Positions 30,583 to 40,943 of a stretch of 64,000 nt of DNA are shown piece by piece. The stretch lies in contig BROI01000010.1 of NCBI GenBank assembly GCA_027923505.1, positions 682,001-746,000 of the forward strand, given 5' to 3'. Source of the DNA: Mayamaea pseudoterrestris (Eukaryota > Bacillariophyta > Bacillariophyceae > Sellaphorales > Sellaphoraceae). Made by a program: the position numbers and the translations under genes. Below the pieces are notes generated by a model. That model searched no databases. It had not been told where the DNA came from and saw only the letters and a list, made by a program, of their open reading frames with translations. Every line of letters begins with the position of its first letter. Positions within the stretch are counted from its first letter, which is position 1.

Positions 30583-31845
30583 ATGGGAGATTCGGCTAAC
30601 TCGAGAAGAAAAACTCGACAAAGGACAATTGGAACGATTGTTGCAACCGTGGCTCTCGCGTATGGCACGTATCGACTAGCTCGATGGTGGTACTTTAAAG
30701 ACGACGAGGAGAATGAAGTGGGGACGGATGTCTTAGATGAAGCTGGACAAGTCATTGCTTCTGAACAAGATCTAATCAATCAAGTCCAATCTCAAAACAA
30801 TCCACATGAACAGCTGTCACGTCACCCTGATCTATTATCGAAACAAATGCGAACTGCTCGGATAGTCGCCTGTCGCGAACAAGTATCTGCTTCGTTTCCT
30901 GGCTTTGTCGTACAACTCAGACGAATGATTGATCTACAAACGGATGTTTCCAATGAGACACGGCGATTAAAGCAATTGCGATCATCAGATACAAGCGCAA
31001 ACGATGAGTTCCACCAGCAACAAACGGAGCTATGGGAACTCATCAAAATTAAGTCGCTCACACTGGCCATTGCCACCACATACGCTCATACACTTCTGTA
31101 TCTTGCACTTACAGTTTCGACTCATGTAGTGTTTGGTTGGCAGGCCCGTCAGGAAAGAGACCGGCACGATGATGCCTGCAGCAGCAGCGACATCAACGTC
31201 GACGGCGATTTGGAAGACGTAGTTGAAGTGCATAAGTTCGTCCTACATCGTTTGATGTCTTCTCTTATCGATAAAGCTACCGGCGGTGCAAATAGTGGAC
31301 TCGACCGTCTTGTTCATGTCGTTCAAAAGGCAGTGACATCTGATATGGCCGCATGGAACGTTCGGGATCCAGCCTTGCTTCACGTGACATCAGCGCAGCT
31401 GCAGGAAGCCATGGACTCTGTATGGAATCGGGCAGTTGAAATCGAAGCGGCGAGCAGTCATCAAAAAGAAATCGGCTTGATGTGCTTTCTCGTTGATGAC
31501 ACGGTCCATATAGTGGAAGGGGGCCTTGCCAATTCAGCGACGAAGAAGAACAGCGACGTTGTCAAGTCTGCGGCACAGGCAATGTTTGACGAAACATTAG
31601 ATGTGTTGGAAAGCCCTGTATGTAGAGACGCCCAGCGCGAATGCGTTGGTGCATGTCTGCGAATGCTGCAAGGCAAAGTGTTTGGTTGGGATGCTGTAGT
31701 GCCTCCATTGCCATTTGCAAAAATTTTGACTCAGCTGCGCAAGCAGGCAAAGACATTCTACAGTTCCGAAGCAACGAATAAACTTACCACAACATTGGCT
31801 ACCCTTCCCGCAGTCATTGAACTTTGTAACGTTAGTTTCCATTGA
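30583..31845 (+). CDS. Peroxin PEX3-like peroxisomal membrane biogenesis factor
   Basis: A 420-residue single-exon protein. PEX3 sits in the peroxisomal membrane and docks PEX19 with its cargo membrane proteins. After a short basic N-terminus (MGDSANSRRKTRQR) comes one membrane span (TIGTIVATVALAYGTYRLARWWYF), the PEX3 layout. The motif LWELIKIKSLTLAIATTYAHTLLYLALTVSTHVV matches the PEX3 WxxLKxxSFTRxxxxxY...L region, here quoted only in part as LWELIKIKSLTLA. The soluble part is almost all helical. Sequence conservation in this family is low, so the call relies on topology and this region. Confidence 0.72.
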   Translation: MGDSANSRRKTRQRTIGTIVATVALAYGTYRLARWWYFKDDEENEVGTDVLDEAGQVIASEQDLINQVQSQNNPHEQLSRHPDLLSKQMRTARIVACREQVSASFPGFVVQLRRMIDLQTDVSNETRRLKQLRSSDTSANDEFHQQQTELWELIKIKSLTLAIATTYAHTLLYLALTVSTHVVFGWQARQERDRHDDACSSSDINVDGDLEDVVEVHKFVLHRLMSSLIDKATGGANSGLDRLVHVVQKAVTSDMAAWNVRDPALLHVTSAQLQEAMDSVWNRAVEIEAASSHQKEIGLMCFLVDDTVHIVEGGLANSATKKNSDVVKSAAQAMFDETLDVLESPVCRDAQRECVGACLRMLQGKVFGWDAVVPPLPFAKILTQLRKQAKTFYSSEATNKLTTTLATLPAVIELCNVSFH

Positions 31846-32006
31846 CGGACATTACTTCTCTACCTCGACTGCGTGGTGATACCCGACTGACAAAAAGCGA
31901 CGTTGGTGTATAGGTGCTTCTGAGTTATGGTGAGCAATATTCAAGTGTCGTTAAAAAACTTATGCATACAGTAAATAATAATCTGCACTAAAACGAAGTC
32001 ATTGTT

Positions 32007-33803
32007 TTAAATGGGTAATACAATTTTTCGAGGCGGCAGCGCGATGGGTGGTTCCCGCTGACGACCCTCTTCATATTCCATCATGTACTCCAGCGCCCCA
32101 CATTGACTCGCCAGCAAACTTGCAATGGCCTCGGTCTGCGCGTGAGTTACAGGCCCAATGCGACTAGTCCCTCGAGAGCGAAGTACATCATTCAGAATCT
32201 CGTCCGTGTCTTCCAACGGCGGACACTCGAGACTCACTCGAACGCGCACCTGAACCGGAAGCGGGCTTGTTGTGGCGCTTGAATTTTTCGAAAAAGCAGC
32301 AGGCGCAATATTATCTAGCGCCGGCGTCAAAGCTTCAAAAATTCCAAATAATAGGCGGTCTGTCACGTTAAACAAAAATATTGTCGACCCTGGAACAATG
32401 AAAGCGGCGGCGTTCTTCATGTGTGCAGGTAATCCAAATATTCCTCTACCCAAACACTCGTCCATAGTATCAGCACTACACCCAAAGATGAACCCCGGAC
32501 CTGGATTAACTGGCCATGATAGCTCGTCCGGTTCGGGACAACGAAAGTCTGTCAAAATATCGTCTATGTGTGGTGGCTCCCTCTCGTCATCAACCCACGA
32601 CTCGTAAAGGCTTACTAGTGGAGAGTTCCAAACGGCTTTCATAAGTGCCTCGCCAGTCTTGGCCGTCATATCCTGGCAAAATTGTGTGCTTTTCATGGGT
32701 AGCAATAAATCTGGCGCAACTTCCAAAGCAGTCTTGATCGGAAGCTCAGTCGTCCGATACCATTCAACATCCACTCGGTAGGCAAAAGCATCCTCGCTTA
32801 CTTCATCACTCCTTTTTGCAATCGCCATGGACGTCATCAGAGCTGTTCCCTGAATATGCCTCGAATCGCTCACTGTGAAAAACAGCATAACCTGTTTCCC
32901 GACGCCAAAAGCTGCGTTCATCTTTTCCGCGTGTCTGCTCTGCACATACCACTCCCCATGCACGGCGCTAATCGACAAATCGCGCTGCGTGGCCGCGCGA
33001 GCAATAAAAAACTCAGCTAGCTCGGTTTCCAATATAGGGATGGGCTTGCCGCCACCAGCGGCGCCTCCTTGGTAGTATTCTCCCGATGCCTCATGATGAT
33101 CTTCTTCAGCCCCATTACCGCCACCAGCAAACTTGTCTCCATCCCTTGGAAAAGCTCGTAACTCAGCTTCTCCATGTGCAAAGTGGCAGTTATCTCCGAA
33201 CGGACAGTTGCCCTGCATGAAGTGTTTACATAGACTAATCTTGAAGAATTCGTTCTTTGGAGGTGGCGGTCGACGAGTATGCATAACCTCCTTGCTGTCC
33301 TTGGACGCTGCTTGCATTTGCGAAAGCCCAAGCGAAAAGTTGGCAACCTGTGGGAGATCCTCACGCTGACGTCGGAGGTGTTTGTAACGACAGTATGGTC
33401 CGTGAATGCAAAAGCCTTGAGTGTAAAAGACGCACTCCATCCTATTCGCCTCAGTGATATGCCGGAATGGACAATCTTTGATTTTGCATCGCTCTCCGTG
33501 CCGACATAAAGGCATTTTGCTTAAATCATATTGATGCAAAAACTCGCAGGCAGTGCCTTTCATGCAAAGGTCTCGCAGCCAGTGGCGACATACGACAGTT
33601 CGAAGGCGTGGATCGTACTTGGCAGACGTCAAGACTGGTTCCAGATTCTCCTCGCCCTCCTGACCAAAGACTGATCCGGATTTTCGATATGGAAGAGGAT
33701 CAAGTGTTTCTGGAATGCCATGCTTCAAGGCGTAGTCTTCAAAGTCATATTCGACCGTGTCGAGGCTGAAAGGTTGCGCTGGAAGAACCGACGACGATGG
33801 CAT
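32007..33803 (-). CDS. CPSF30-type CCCH zinc-finger protein with YTH and DCD domains
   Basis: About 598 residues from the ATG at 33803; the frame is open further upstream to 34109, but that part is unlike the family. Four CCCH fingers lie at residues about 72-209 (CRHWLRDLCMKGTACEFLH; LCRHGERCKIKDCPFRH; CVFYTQGFCIHGPYCRYKH; CKHFMQGNCPFGDNCHFAH), as in CPSF30/Yth1, the poly(A)-signal reader of the cleavage complex. A YTH domain follows at about 265-392 (FFIARAATQRDLSISAVHGEW; VMLFFTVSDSRHIQGTALM). Residues about 437-545 match a DCD domain (GFIFGCSADTMDECLGRGIF, GLPAHMKN, GSTIFLFNVTDRLLFGIFEA). CPSF30-YTH exists in plants and apicomplexans; the added DCD is unusual. The protein probably links m6A reading to 3'-end choice. 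Confidence 0.88.
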   Translation of the reverse strand: MPSSSVLPAQPFSLDTVEYDFEDYALKHGIPETLDPLPYRKSGSVFGQEGEENLEPVLTSAKYDPRLRTVVCRHWLRDLCMKGTACEFLHQYDLSKMPLCRHGERCKIKDCPFRHITEANRMECVFYTQGFCIHGPYCRYKHLRRQREDLPQVANFSLGLSQMQAASKDSKEVMHTRRPPPPKNEFFKISLCKHFMQGNCPFGDNCHFAHGEAELRAFPRDGDKFAGGGNGAEEDHHEASGEYYQGGAAGGGKPIPILETELAEFFIARAATQRDLSISAVHGEWYVQSRHAEKMNAAFGVGKQVMLFFTVSDSRHIQGTALMTSMAIAKRSDEVSEDAFAYRVDVEWYRTTELPIKTALEVAPDLLLPMKSTQFCQDMTAKTGEALMKAVWNSPLVSLYESWVDDEREPPHIDDILTDFRCPEPDELSWPVNPGPGFIFGCSADTMDECLGRGIFGLPAHMKNAAAFIVPGSTIFLFNVTDRLLFGIFEALTPALDNIAPAAFSKNSSATTSPLPVQVRVRVSLECPPLEDTDEILNDVLRSRGTSRIGPVTHAQTEAIASLLASQCGALEYMMEYEEGRQREPPIALPPRKIVLPI

Positions 33804-34404
33804 GTTAATTGTGTTGTCGTATGGAAATAATAATTTCAAAGAAATGTTATTATATCTGTCAATGGATACGTTTCTACTACTGTTAGACTCTTTAAGTTGA
33901 GTTTGTGTATAAGCGCGAAACAACTGCGTGAACAAGTCCGGAAGAGAGGTACATGTGCTCGTATGGCCTGCCATGGTCGCTCCAAACGTGGTTCGTGTAC
34001 CGATACGATACACATTTTCACGTCCTGAGGTCGAACCGGTTCTCATTGAATCGTGTTCGATTTTGATGCTCCGCCTTTCATTCATCGTCAAACCACACTT
34101 CCAATGCACATCTTAACGTTAACATAATTGATGAACCATGTGCACCCCTTACACAATCCAGTCGCTCATGAAATTCAAGCAATCTTAGAGAGGCTATATG
34201 ATTGGACTACTGTTAGTAGAAAGACAGGGGAAGCTCGAAAGGAGCAAGTCGAGTCGCAAGTAGATGCATTACAAATGAAGGTTAATTCGACAACTAACTT
34301 TGTTCCACTATAATGGGATCTAACTAACGGTAGACTTGTAATTATATAAATAGCAAATGATGGTACTGTACTGGAAGAAGTATATTTGAAATAGTCAGTC
34401 GTCA
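33804..34404. other. Upstream region of the CPSF30-type gene
   Basis: This 601-bp region lies between the CPSF30-type start and the 3' end of the adaptor gene, both minus strand. The first half is open in frame with the CPSF30 gene, but the residues are low quality and probably 5' UTR. TTAACGTTAA, a perfect palindrome, is at about 34113. Nothing else was recognised. Confidence 0.4.
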
Positions 34405-36069
34405 CTAGGAAAAACAGCCTGGCGGCGGAGGCGGTGGGGCAACTGCTGGAGCAGGCGCCGTTGGTTCCAAAACGCCACTTCCTGTCGCTCCACCCATGAT
34501 AAACCCATTTTCAACATCATCGTCGTCGTTGTTGCCTTCGGTTTTCAAAAAGCCTCCCACATGCTCGCTGATTTTTAAAGACGTAGCGGAGTAAGCAAAG
34601 GGTGTTACGGGATTAGTGACAGGTGCACAGAGCGAAACCGTCGACCGCGTTTGAGTCGTCAGCGAATCAAGAGAGGTTCCACCAAGGCCATTCAAACCAC
34701 CTGGTGTTAACAACTGATTGTTTGTTGATGAAGCTGCCACCAACTCGTCCAACGCCGCAAAACGATCCGTATTTTCAGATATCATGGGACTTTTTGTTTG
34801 CAAAAAGGAACTTTCATATTGTAAAGGTTGGTTAGCAGTGTGCATGGAAGTTATAAATGGATTGGCCGTGGAGCTTGTCGAAGCAGCATTTGCCGTTGTT
34901 GGCGAATGAGTTCCCAGCAACGCCGTCGTTGCCCATAATATGTCCAACCGAGCAACTGGAGCTGAAGCAGGTGCCGTCGATGATTTAGTGTCCCACAGGT
35001 TCACTCCTGTCAATGATGGTGCATCCAAGTTATTGGTTCCAGTTAATCCCAACAAGTCGGGGGAAATGGAACCGTTGCCCAGGTTTACTAAACCTAGCAA
35101 GTCTTCCTCAACTACTGGCGGTGCATCATTCAGCGACAGCAGATCCGCAACAAAAGGCAGCGATGTTGGCTCTATGTAAGCACTCGGTGCTGTTAGTCGA
35201 GGCAAAAGTAGGTCGGCGTTTGGCGCAACGTAATCGGCGAATGCATTGGAATCAGTTTCATTGTACCTGTACTTCTGCTGCGAGATCGCCGTCTGCTCGT
35301 CCGAGAAACGCTGCTTTTCCTTTTCAGCAAGCTTTAACATTTCCTCAATTCCATGCGCTGCTCCAACGTGTTTCGTGCCGTCTCGCGACATATAACCTCC
35401 GCCAAAGCCATTGTCCGCTTTGGCAAGGTTGCTCCTGGTGGTAATGGATTGCTCATGCTCCATGCGTTTCTTAAGTGCATACAATCGGACTTCATCCGTG
35501 ACAAAAGCAGCCTTTCTAGATCCAACTGGTACCAAAGATGTTGGATCCGCCTTGGAAGACCTCTCCAGTTGTAGCAAGGTAACGTCGGACAGAAGCGAGT
35601 GGACCGAAGATGCGATGTCGCGGACAGGGCCACCTCGATCAACGCCACCTCCCTTGATCTGTAAGAAAAAGCCTTCAATGCCTTGCTTCTTTTGTGCCAA
35701 TAGTATGGTATTGTAATTTAATAGTGTTTCGACATATCGTCCGAGGCAAATTGCTTGATTGACTACGATTTCGGCTCCATATATCAAAACATGTTTGGTG
35801 ACGGCCAGGGTCTTTTGAAGCGTCAGCGGAGAATAATTCATAGGCTTAGATAGAATCGATTCCAGTAACTGAATCACTAGTTCACACATATCTTCTCCAT
35901 CAGCAATGGATGCTTCATGGTATGTCCAAAAAGCGATGCGATTCAACTCGAGGCTCGAAATAATGTGTTCCGATTCGTCGAGTAGGATTCGTCGTATGCA
36001 CTGGATGACCTCCTTGCTTCCGCCAGTAACTGGCTTTGTTTGGATACCGAATATGTCTGCAATTTCCAT
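34405..36069 (-). CDS. ENTH/VHS-like clathrin or AP adaptor accessory protein (tepsin/epsin-like)
   Basis: A 554-residue single-exon protein. Residues 1-150 look like an all-helical ENTH/VHS domain (ELNRIAFWTYHEASIADGED; SPLTLQKTLAVTKHVLIYGAE; LGRYVETLLNYNTILL). The rest is disordered and carries short acidic-Leu adaptor-binding motifs: DLLSLND, EEDLLGLVNLG (clathrin-box-like), SPDLLGLTG and NLWDTKS. This is the plan of vesicle-coat accessory proteins such as epsins and the AP-4 partner tepsin. The protein ends PPPPPPGCFS; the cysteine is third from the end, so it is not a prenylation box. It is divergent from the large AP2/INO80-like gene. Confidence 0.6.
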   Translation of the reverse strand: MEIADIFGIQTKPVTGGSKEVIQCIRRILLDESEHIISSLELNRIAFWTYHEASIADGEDMCELVIQLLESILSKPMNYSPLTLQKTLAVTKHVLIYGAEIVVNQAICLGRYVETLLNYNTILLAQKKQGIEGFFLQIKGGGVDRGGPVRDIASSVHSLLSDVTLLQLERSSKADPTSLVPVGSRKAAFVTDEVRLYALKKRMEHEQSITTRSNLAKADNGFGGGYMSRDGTKHVGAAHGIEEMLKLAEKEKQRFSDEQTAISQQKYRYNETDSNAFADYVAPNADLLLPRLTAPSAYIEPTSLPFVADLLSLNDAPPVVEEDLLGLVNLGNGSISPDLLGLTGTNNLDAPSLTGVNLWDTKSSTAPASAPVARLDILWATTALLGTHSPTTANAASTSSTANPFITSMHTANQPLQYESSFLQTKSPMISENTDRFAALDELVAASSTNNQLLTPGGLNGLGGTSLDSLTTQTRSTVSLCAPVTNPVTPFAYSATSLKISEHVGGFLKTEGNNDDDDVENGFIMGGATGSGVLEPTAPAPAVAPPPPPPGCFS

Positions 36070-36480
36070 TGTCTATTGTAGCAACGTATAATACGAGACG
36101 ATAAAGTCTTGCTTGCAAAGAATTGCGGCCCTGGTCGGTCATAACGAAGTCATCCTCACCATCGTCGTTGCGTGAACGCCACTGTGACAAAAACTACACT
36201 CTATTCCATAGTGCCAAGAACTTTGATTTTCAAAGTTCTTGGCCTTACACTCTGCTAGATAGTGCCAGAAACTTTGAAATATTTCAAATTTTTGGTGGTA
36301 CACTAAAAGTCACACTCATTAGGAATCGTAGCGGGACTCGTGCGTTTCGAGGAATCAGCGCGCGGCCATGGAAAAGATTGCGTCGTTTCCTTGGACGATT
36401 ACCACACCTTTAGTCTTACAGAGCTTCTTTTCGACACGAGGCGCATGGTGACAATAATCCTGTCAACTTGATACAACAGG
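36070..36480. promoter_or_regulatory. Shared promoter region with two tandem inverted repeats
   Basis: This 411-bp region lies between divergent starts. At 36214-36242 a perfect 13-bp inverted repeat with a 3-nt loop has arms CCAAGAACTTTGA and TCAAAGTTCTTGG. About 50 bp on, at 36265-36295, a related but imperfect dyad begins CCAGAAACTTTGAAA. Both are preceded by ACTCT...ATAGTGCCA, so they look like a diverged tandem duplication. Confidence 0.75.
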
Positions 36481-36822
36481 ATGGCAGAAAACGCTCCGAC
36501 AGGAGCCGCCCGCTCGCAAATGATGCCGACGTTTTCTCCTTTGTCGAAGTCGAGATCCACAATTGCAGCAACAGCGATTCCTCGCTCCAGCAGCCTCAAC
36601 GCTGACATTACATCTGCATGGATCACGCGTGACGCTTCCGAACGCTTACTGCGTGACCGCGCCAAGCTGGCGGCGTCGCTGCGGGTCAAGGAATGTCCGT
36701 CTCTTGTTGGATTAAATATTTCACAAGCTGCCATGCAGCGAATTGCGCAACACAAGGCAGCGACTGTTCGATTGGCGTTTGATGTAGCTGCGGGAACTGT
36801 GCTTCGGGGAATTCAAGAGCTT

Positions 36823-36861
<39 letters not shown>

Positions 36862-39800
36862 GAAAGTAGTAGTGGAACTAGTAATGATGAAACTGTCATA
36901 CCTGCCGATCTTCCTCACATTCTACGCGACTGGAAGGCACTTGAAGCCATTCGCAACGACAGTTTGGAGCAAACGCACAATAACAAGGACAACTTTAAGC
37001 GAGATACTGCAATGACGCGTACGAAAACAGCCTCTCCTATAGCCGATATGTCGTTGGAAGAATTCACAAATGCAGCAATCGACACTGCGAGTGTAAAACC
37101 AGACACTGCGTCGTCCAAGTCGTCTACCATAATTGCAAAGACCACTGCGGCAAAACTGAGCGGCAACAAATTTTCTACAAATGGACAAGATAAAGGACCC
37201 AAATTTACTCGCAATACTCCAGCCTCATCGGCCGCCGCCCTGGACTATCGCTTCACGTCGTCACGTGCGATTCTGTGCGCCGCTGCGAATTTGCACTTTG
37301 AGGCACTCACACCTGCCTTTCACGATCGAGAATCCATGGACGTGTTAAATATTCCGCAGAATCCGGTCTCTTTGAGTCATAGCAACGCAATTGGTCCTCC
37401 TATCACGGCCCAAATTAATATGGGTGCCGTTCGCGTCGAAGCCATGACACTCGGTCAGCGGAGCATTTCGGTCATGGAGAACGCCGTTCGACGGAGTAAG
37501 CTACGCTACCAGTATCGTCGGGAAAATGCCCTTTATGATCAAAGAGATGAGGATGGGGCGTTTTTGCAGCTGGAGAATCCTTTTTCATGGAATACAGTCG
37601 ACGAGTCTGATGCAGTTTTAACGGACGAGGAGGATTTGATGATTGTTCAACATTTGCCCACAGCGTCGTCGGCGTTGACGCTGTCGTGGAACAATAAGTG
37701 TTTACCACGACTACTCTCCGTTTTAAACAAGGGAGCTGGACATGCAATTTACCATGATGTGGAATTTGCGAGTCGGCATGGACGCATTGCAGATTTGCTG
37801 CGCAGGCTCACCAACGCTGCTGACAGTTATGGTCCCCATTTGATTATTACCGTTGAACCAGAACTCATAAGCTTCGCTCAAGAATTTTGCGACGTAAATA
37901 ATCACTTGGGGTTGATAAATGCATTTGCTCCCGAGAAGATGCGCGTCTTGACCTACCAAGGCTCATCCGCTACTCGACGCAAGCTTCGAAGGTACTTTGG
38001 CACAGCCCATGGCTTGCCAACGTCTCCCTTTCACGTGATGGTGACGACATATGCGAATTTCTTAGCAGACTATTTACACTTTTGTCAGATTCCATGGGAA
38101 GTCGTGGTGCTGGACGACGGTGTGTCGTGGATGAGCGCCGCCCAAGGCGATCAGAATTCGGCCATAGGCACCATTTGGGATAATGGCATTTGGAGTTCCA
38201 ACGATCAGCACGTTGGGCTTGCGGGGACTTCAGCAACGGAATGGAACTATAAGCTGGACATTGTTCCGGAGGCGATAGTTCAAGAAGCGTGGATAGGATT
38301 GACTGCAAGGCACCGCCTCATAACGGCGGCATCGATGACAATCGACCAGCGTTCGACGGCCGACATTGTCCCTGTGACTGGCTTGCTTGGATTTGTTGCT
38401 CCTCATTTTGCTGCGACTGTGCGAGAGGAATGGGACCGAAGCCGCATTACTGCGGATGCTAAGAGCATGGACCATTTCCGCCAGCTGGTGGCAAGGTCAA
38501 CCGTCGTGCACTGCGTCGAAGGACCCTATGATAATATGCATGCGCTCGCTATGCTCGGCTTGACTGGAAAGCTTGGTATTCGTGAGTATCAATCTCTGGA
38601 TATCCCAGAGGTAATGGGTGACGACGCATTTGTGTCGGCGGGTAAAATTAGCTTTGGACGACGTTCCTCGCTCCAGTGGCTTGGGCCAATGGATCGCTCT
38701 TGGCTCCGCTACGAACTTGGAAAGTCTGAGCTGCAACACATTCTTGATGGCATGAAGATTAGCAATAAGCACGGGGCGTTCTGCGAAGAGATTACCACCG
38801 CGTCTTCCACGACATCCTCCGGCGCAACTGGACAGGTGGCTGGATCGTATGCCTACCGCTTGGCTGTGTGTTGTGGCCGACATTTTGGATCAGAGCAAGG
38901 GCTTCGCCAGCACATTAACGCATTGCATGCGCCTCCTGGGACATGGCTTTGTCGCACATGCGGATCTGATTGCATGACAAGCCAGGCGAGGACGCATCAT
39001 GAACGCTCCTGTGGTCAGCCCCCGTCGGGATCGGTTGCTGGAGAAGTAGGAACCACTGTCGGTGCCACTCCTACAGTCGGTCAAGGATCATTAGGGAAAA
39101 GCGGAGTTGGGAAGAAAAAATCAAACCGATCGTCGCAATCAACTACCACAAACGCGGAAATGGATTCAGATGGATCGTTTCGGGTGCCAAGCTATCGCGG
39201 TGTCTGGGTTAATGAAAAAGGTAAGCATTTTATAAAGATTAATGGGAAGCCGGCAACAGAAGATGATGGCGAAAATATATTGTGGTTTGACGAGTCAGAT
39301 GCTGCGGCAAGGGCGTATGACTCTCTCGCAAAGGCTCGAGCGGACGAAGAAAATAATGATCTGGAGCTAAACTTTAATGAGGATGGATCGAGGAGGACTT
39401 TTCAAGACGATATGTTGCAATCAACATCTGGTGGGCTCGGAGGAAGCGCTGTTTCAGTCGTTCCCGCATTGTCTATTATCAACATAAAGGTATGTTTAAA
39501 TGCTTCAATTTTTGCAGCTTAATTCGCATAAAAATGTCTCACGCAGCATATCAACATGAAGGATCTTCCTCCTCATGTAAAGCCGCTACTTCGCGATCCT
39601 CGCCAGACATCGAGGACAGGCGGCAACAGCAAGCGGCATGTCTACGCGTACCGGGGTGTTTGCCGCCAAGCACGTAAAGGTAAGTGAATAATTTTCGACT
39701 TTTCCTCCGTAGCATCGCATTATAGTTTGTGACAGCTGATTACCAAATATTAGGGCACGATCGATGGCAAAGTCAAATTTCGTTTATGGGCGTGAACCAT

Positions 39801-40886
39801 TATCTTGGAACTTTCGACTCGGAATGGGACGCTGCAGCCATCTACTCGTGGGCTCATCTTATATTGTATGGCGAGGAAGCGACCAAGCAGGCTCAAAAAG
39901 AAGGCGAGGAAGCAGCAGCCGCATATGAGCAAGAGCAAAGGGACATCGCCGCCGGCAAGATTCCAGAGCCATTAGCCAAACCCAAGAAGCCAAAGAAAGA
40001 ATACCAAGACGCTTCTAGCAATAAGAAGGAGAAACATGCTAAGGACAAGATTGGGGACAGTTCACCGAAGAAGCGAAAGAACAAGGAGACGAGCACAAGT
40101 AATGAAAAGAAAGCGAAAACGAACACCAAAGCATGCAAGTTGGAGAAGGAAGCGATTGGTTCGACAGTGGCAAAAGGAGTGACTAGAGCACATGTTTTGG
40201 CTCCGCGATTTGAGGACGCCTCCGACTTGGATCTCGTCGAGAATGCTTCACGAAAGCTCATTGCGGCGCGCAAATTGTCATACTGCGTGTCAGCCGAGCA
40301 CGATTTCGCATCCACCATTATTGAGACGCTCCGTCCTTGTGTTCCATTGTGCAATCTAAGTGCTTCGCCCGTGAAAGGATCCGCTTTGCTTGTGGGGCTT
40401 TCACCAAATTTGTACGACTGGGACCTGCAACATTTCGTTTCGTCGCGTTGTGAAAACTCCTCTCAGGATCTTACGACGTTGATACAGATGCTGGCAGTTG
40501 AATATGATGACGACGGTATGAACGAGAGATTTCGTAGTGCTTTACAAGGATCAGTTACCGTCCTGGGTAGAGCAAACGAGACAACAACTCATGCATACAA
40601 AAAGCTAGGTCTCGGAACCGTCGCGATGGGTGGTACAGTTGGTCGAATTGACTGTCATCTTGGAGGAGTTCCTGGCTCCTGCAGTGAAATGGCCGCGTGT
40701 ATTACCTGCTCTCGCCAAAATCCTCAGAGCAATTTCATGCTCTCCTGCCTGTCGGACGAAGACACTGTCACACTGAATGGCAAAGTTGTAAATATTGACA
40801 TGGGACAATTGCCGTTGTTTAACGAAGATGTTATTTCAATTGGTGCCCGAGTAGTGGCTATTCTTTTTGATACAAACTACGAGTAG
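36481..40886 (+). CDS. Degenerate INO80-type SNF2 lobe + C2H2 fingers + two AP2-like domains + FHA-like domain
   Basis: Three exons (36481-39489, 39547-39679, 39754-40886; introns 57 and 74 nt) give about 1424 residues. A polyGln run lies near residue 118. Residues about 418-700 match the INO80/SWR1 N-lobe (SPFHVMVTTYANFLADYLHF, IPWEVVVLDDG, HVGLAGT, LLGFVAPHF), but the P-loop (GAGHAIYHDVEFASRHGR) lacks GKT and the DEAx box is DDGV, so ATPase activity is unlikely. No C-lobe follows. C2H2-type zinc fingers lie at about 795-845. AP2-like domain 1 begins at 904 (SYRGVWVNEKGKHFIKING); domain 2 is built across exons 2-3 (YRGVCRQARKGHDRWQSQIS, LGTFDSEWDAA). A lysine-rich linker leads to an FHA-like end (about 1340-1424: TVGRIDCHLGG; TLNGKVVNID). 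It is probably a nuclear chromatin or transcription factor. Confidence 0.78.
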
Positions 40887-40943
40887 ATAAATTTGCCATC
40901 ACCTTACTTTTTTATGATACATTATCTGTATTTTCACCTACTT

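Noticed and set aside
33804-34109. Upstream ATG of the CPSF30-type gene as the real start
   Set aside because: The extra 102 residues are low-quality, unlike CPSF30 N-termini, and the ATG at 33803 directly precedes the family-like part.
34405-34420. C-terminal GCFS of the adaptor as a CaaX prenylation box
   Set aside because: The Cys is followed by only two residues, so it is one short.
36823-36859. CAG run as a regulatory repeat
   Set aside because: It lies in frame in the AP2/INO80-like coding sequence and encodes polyGln.
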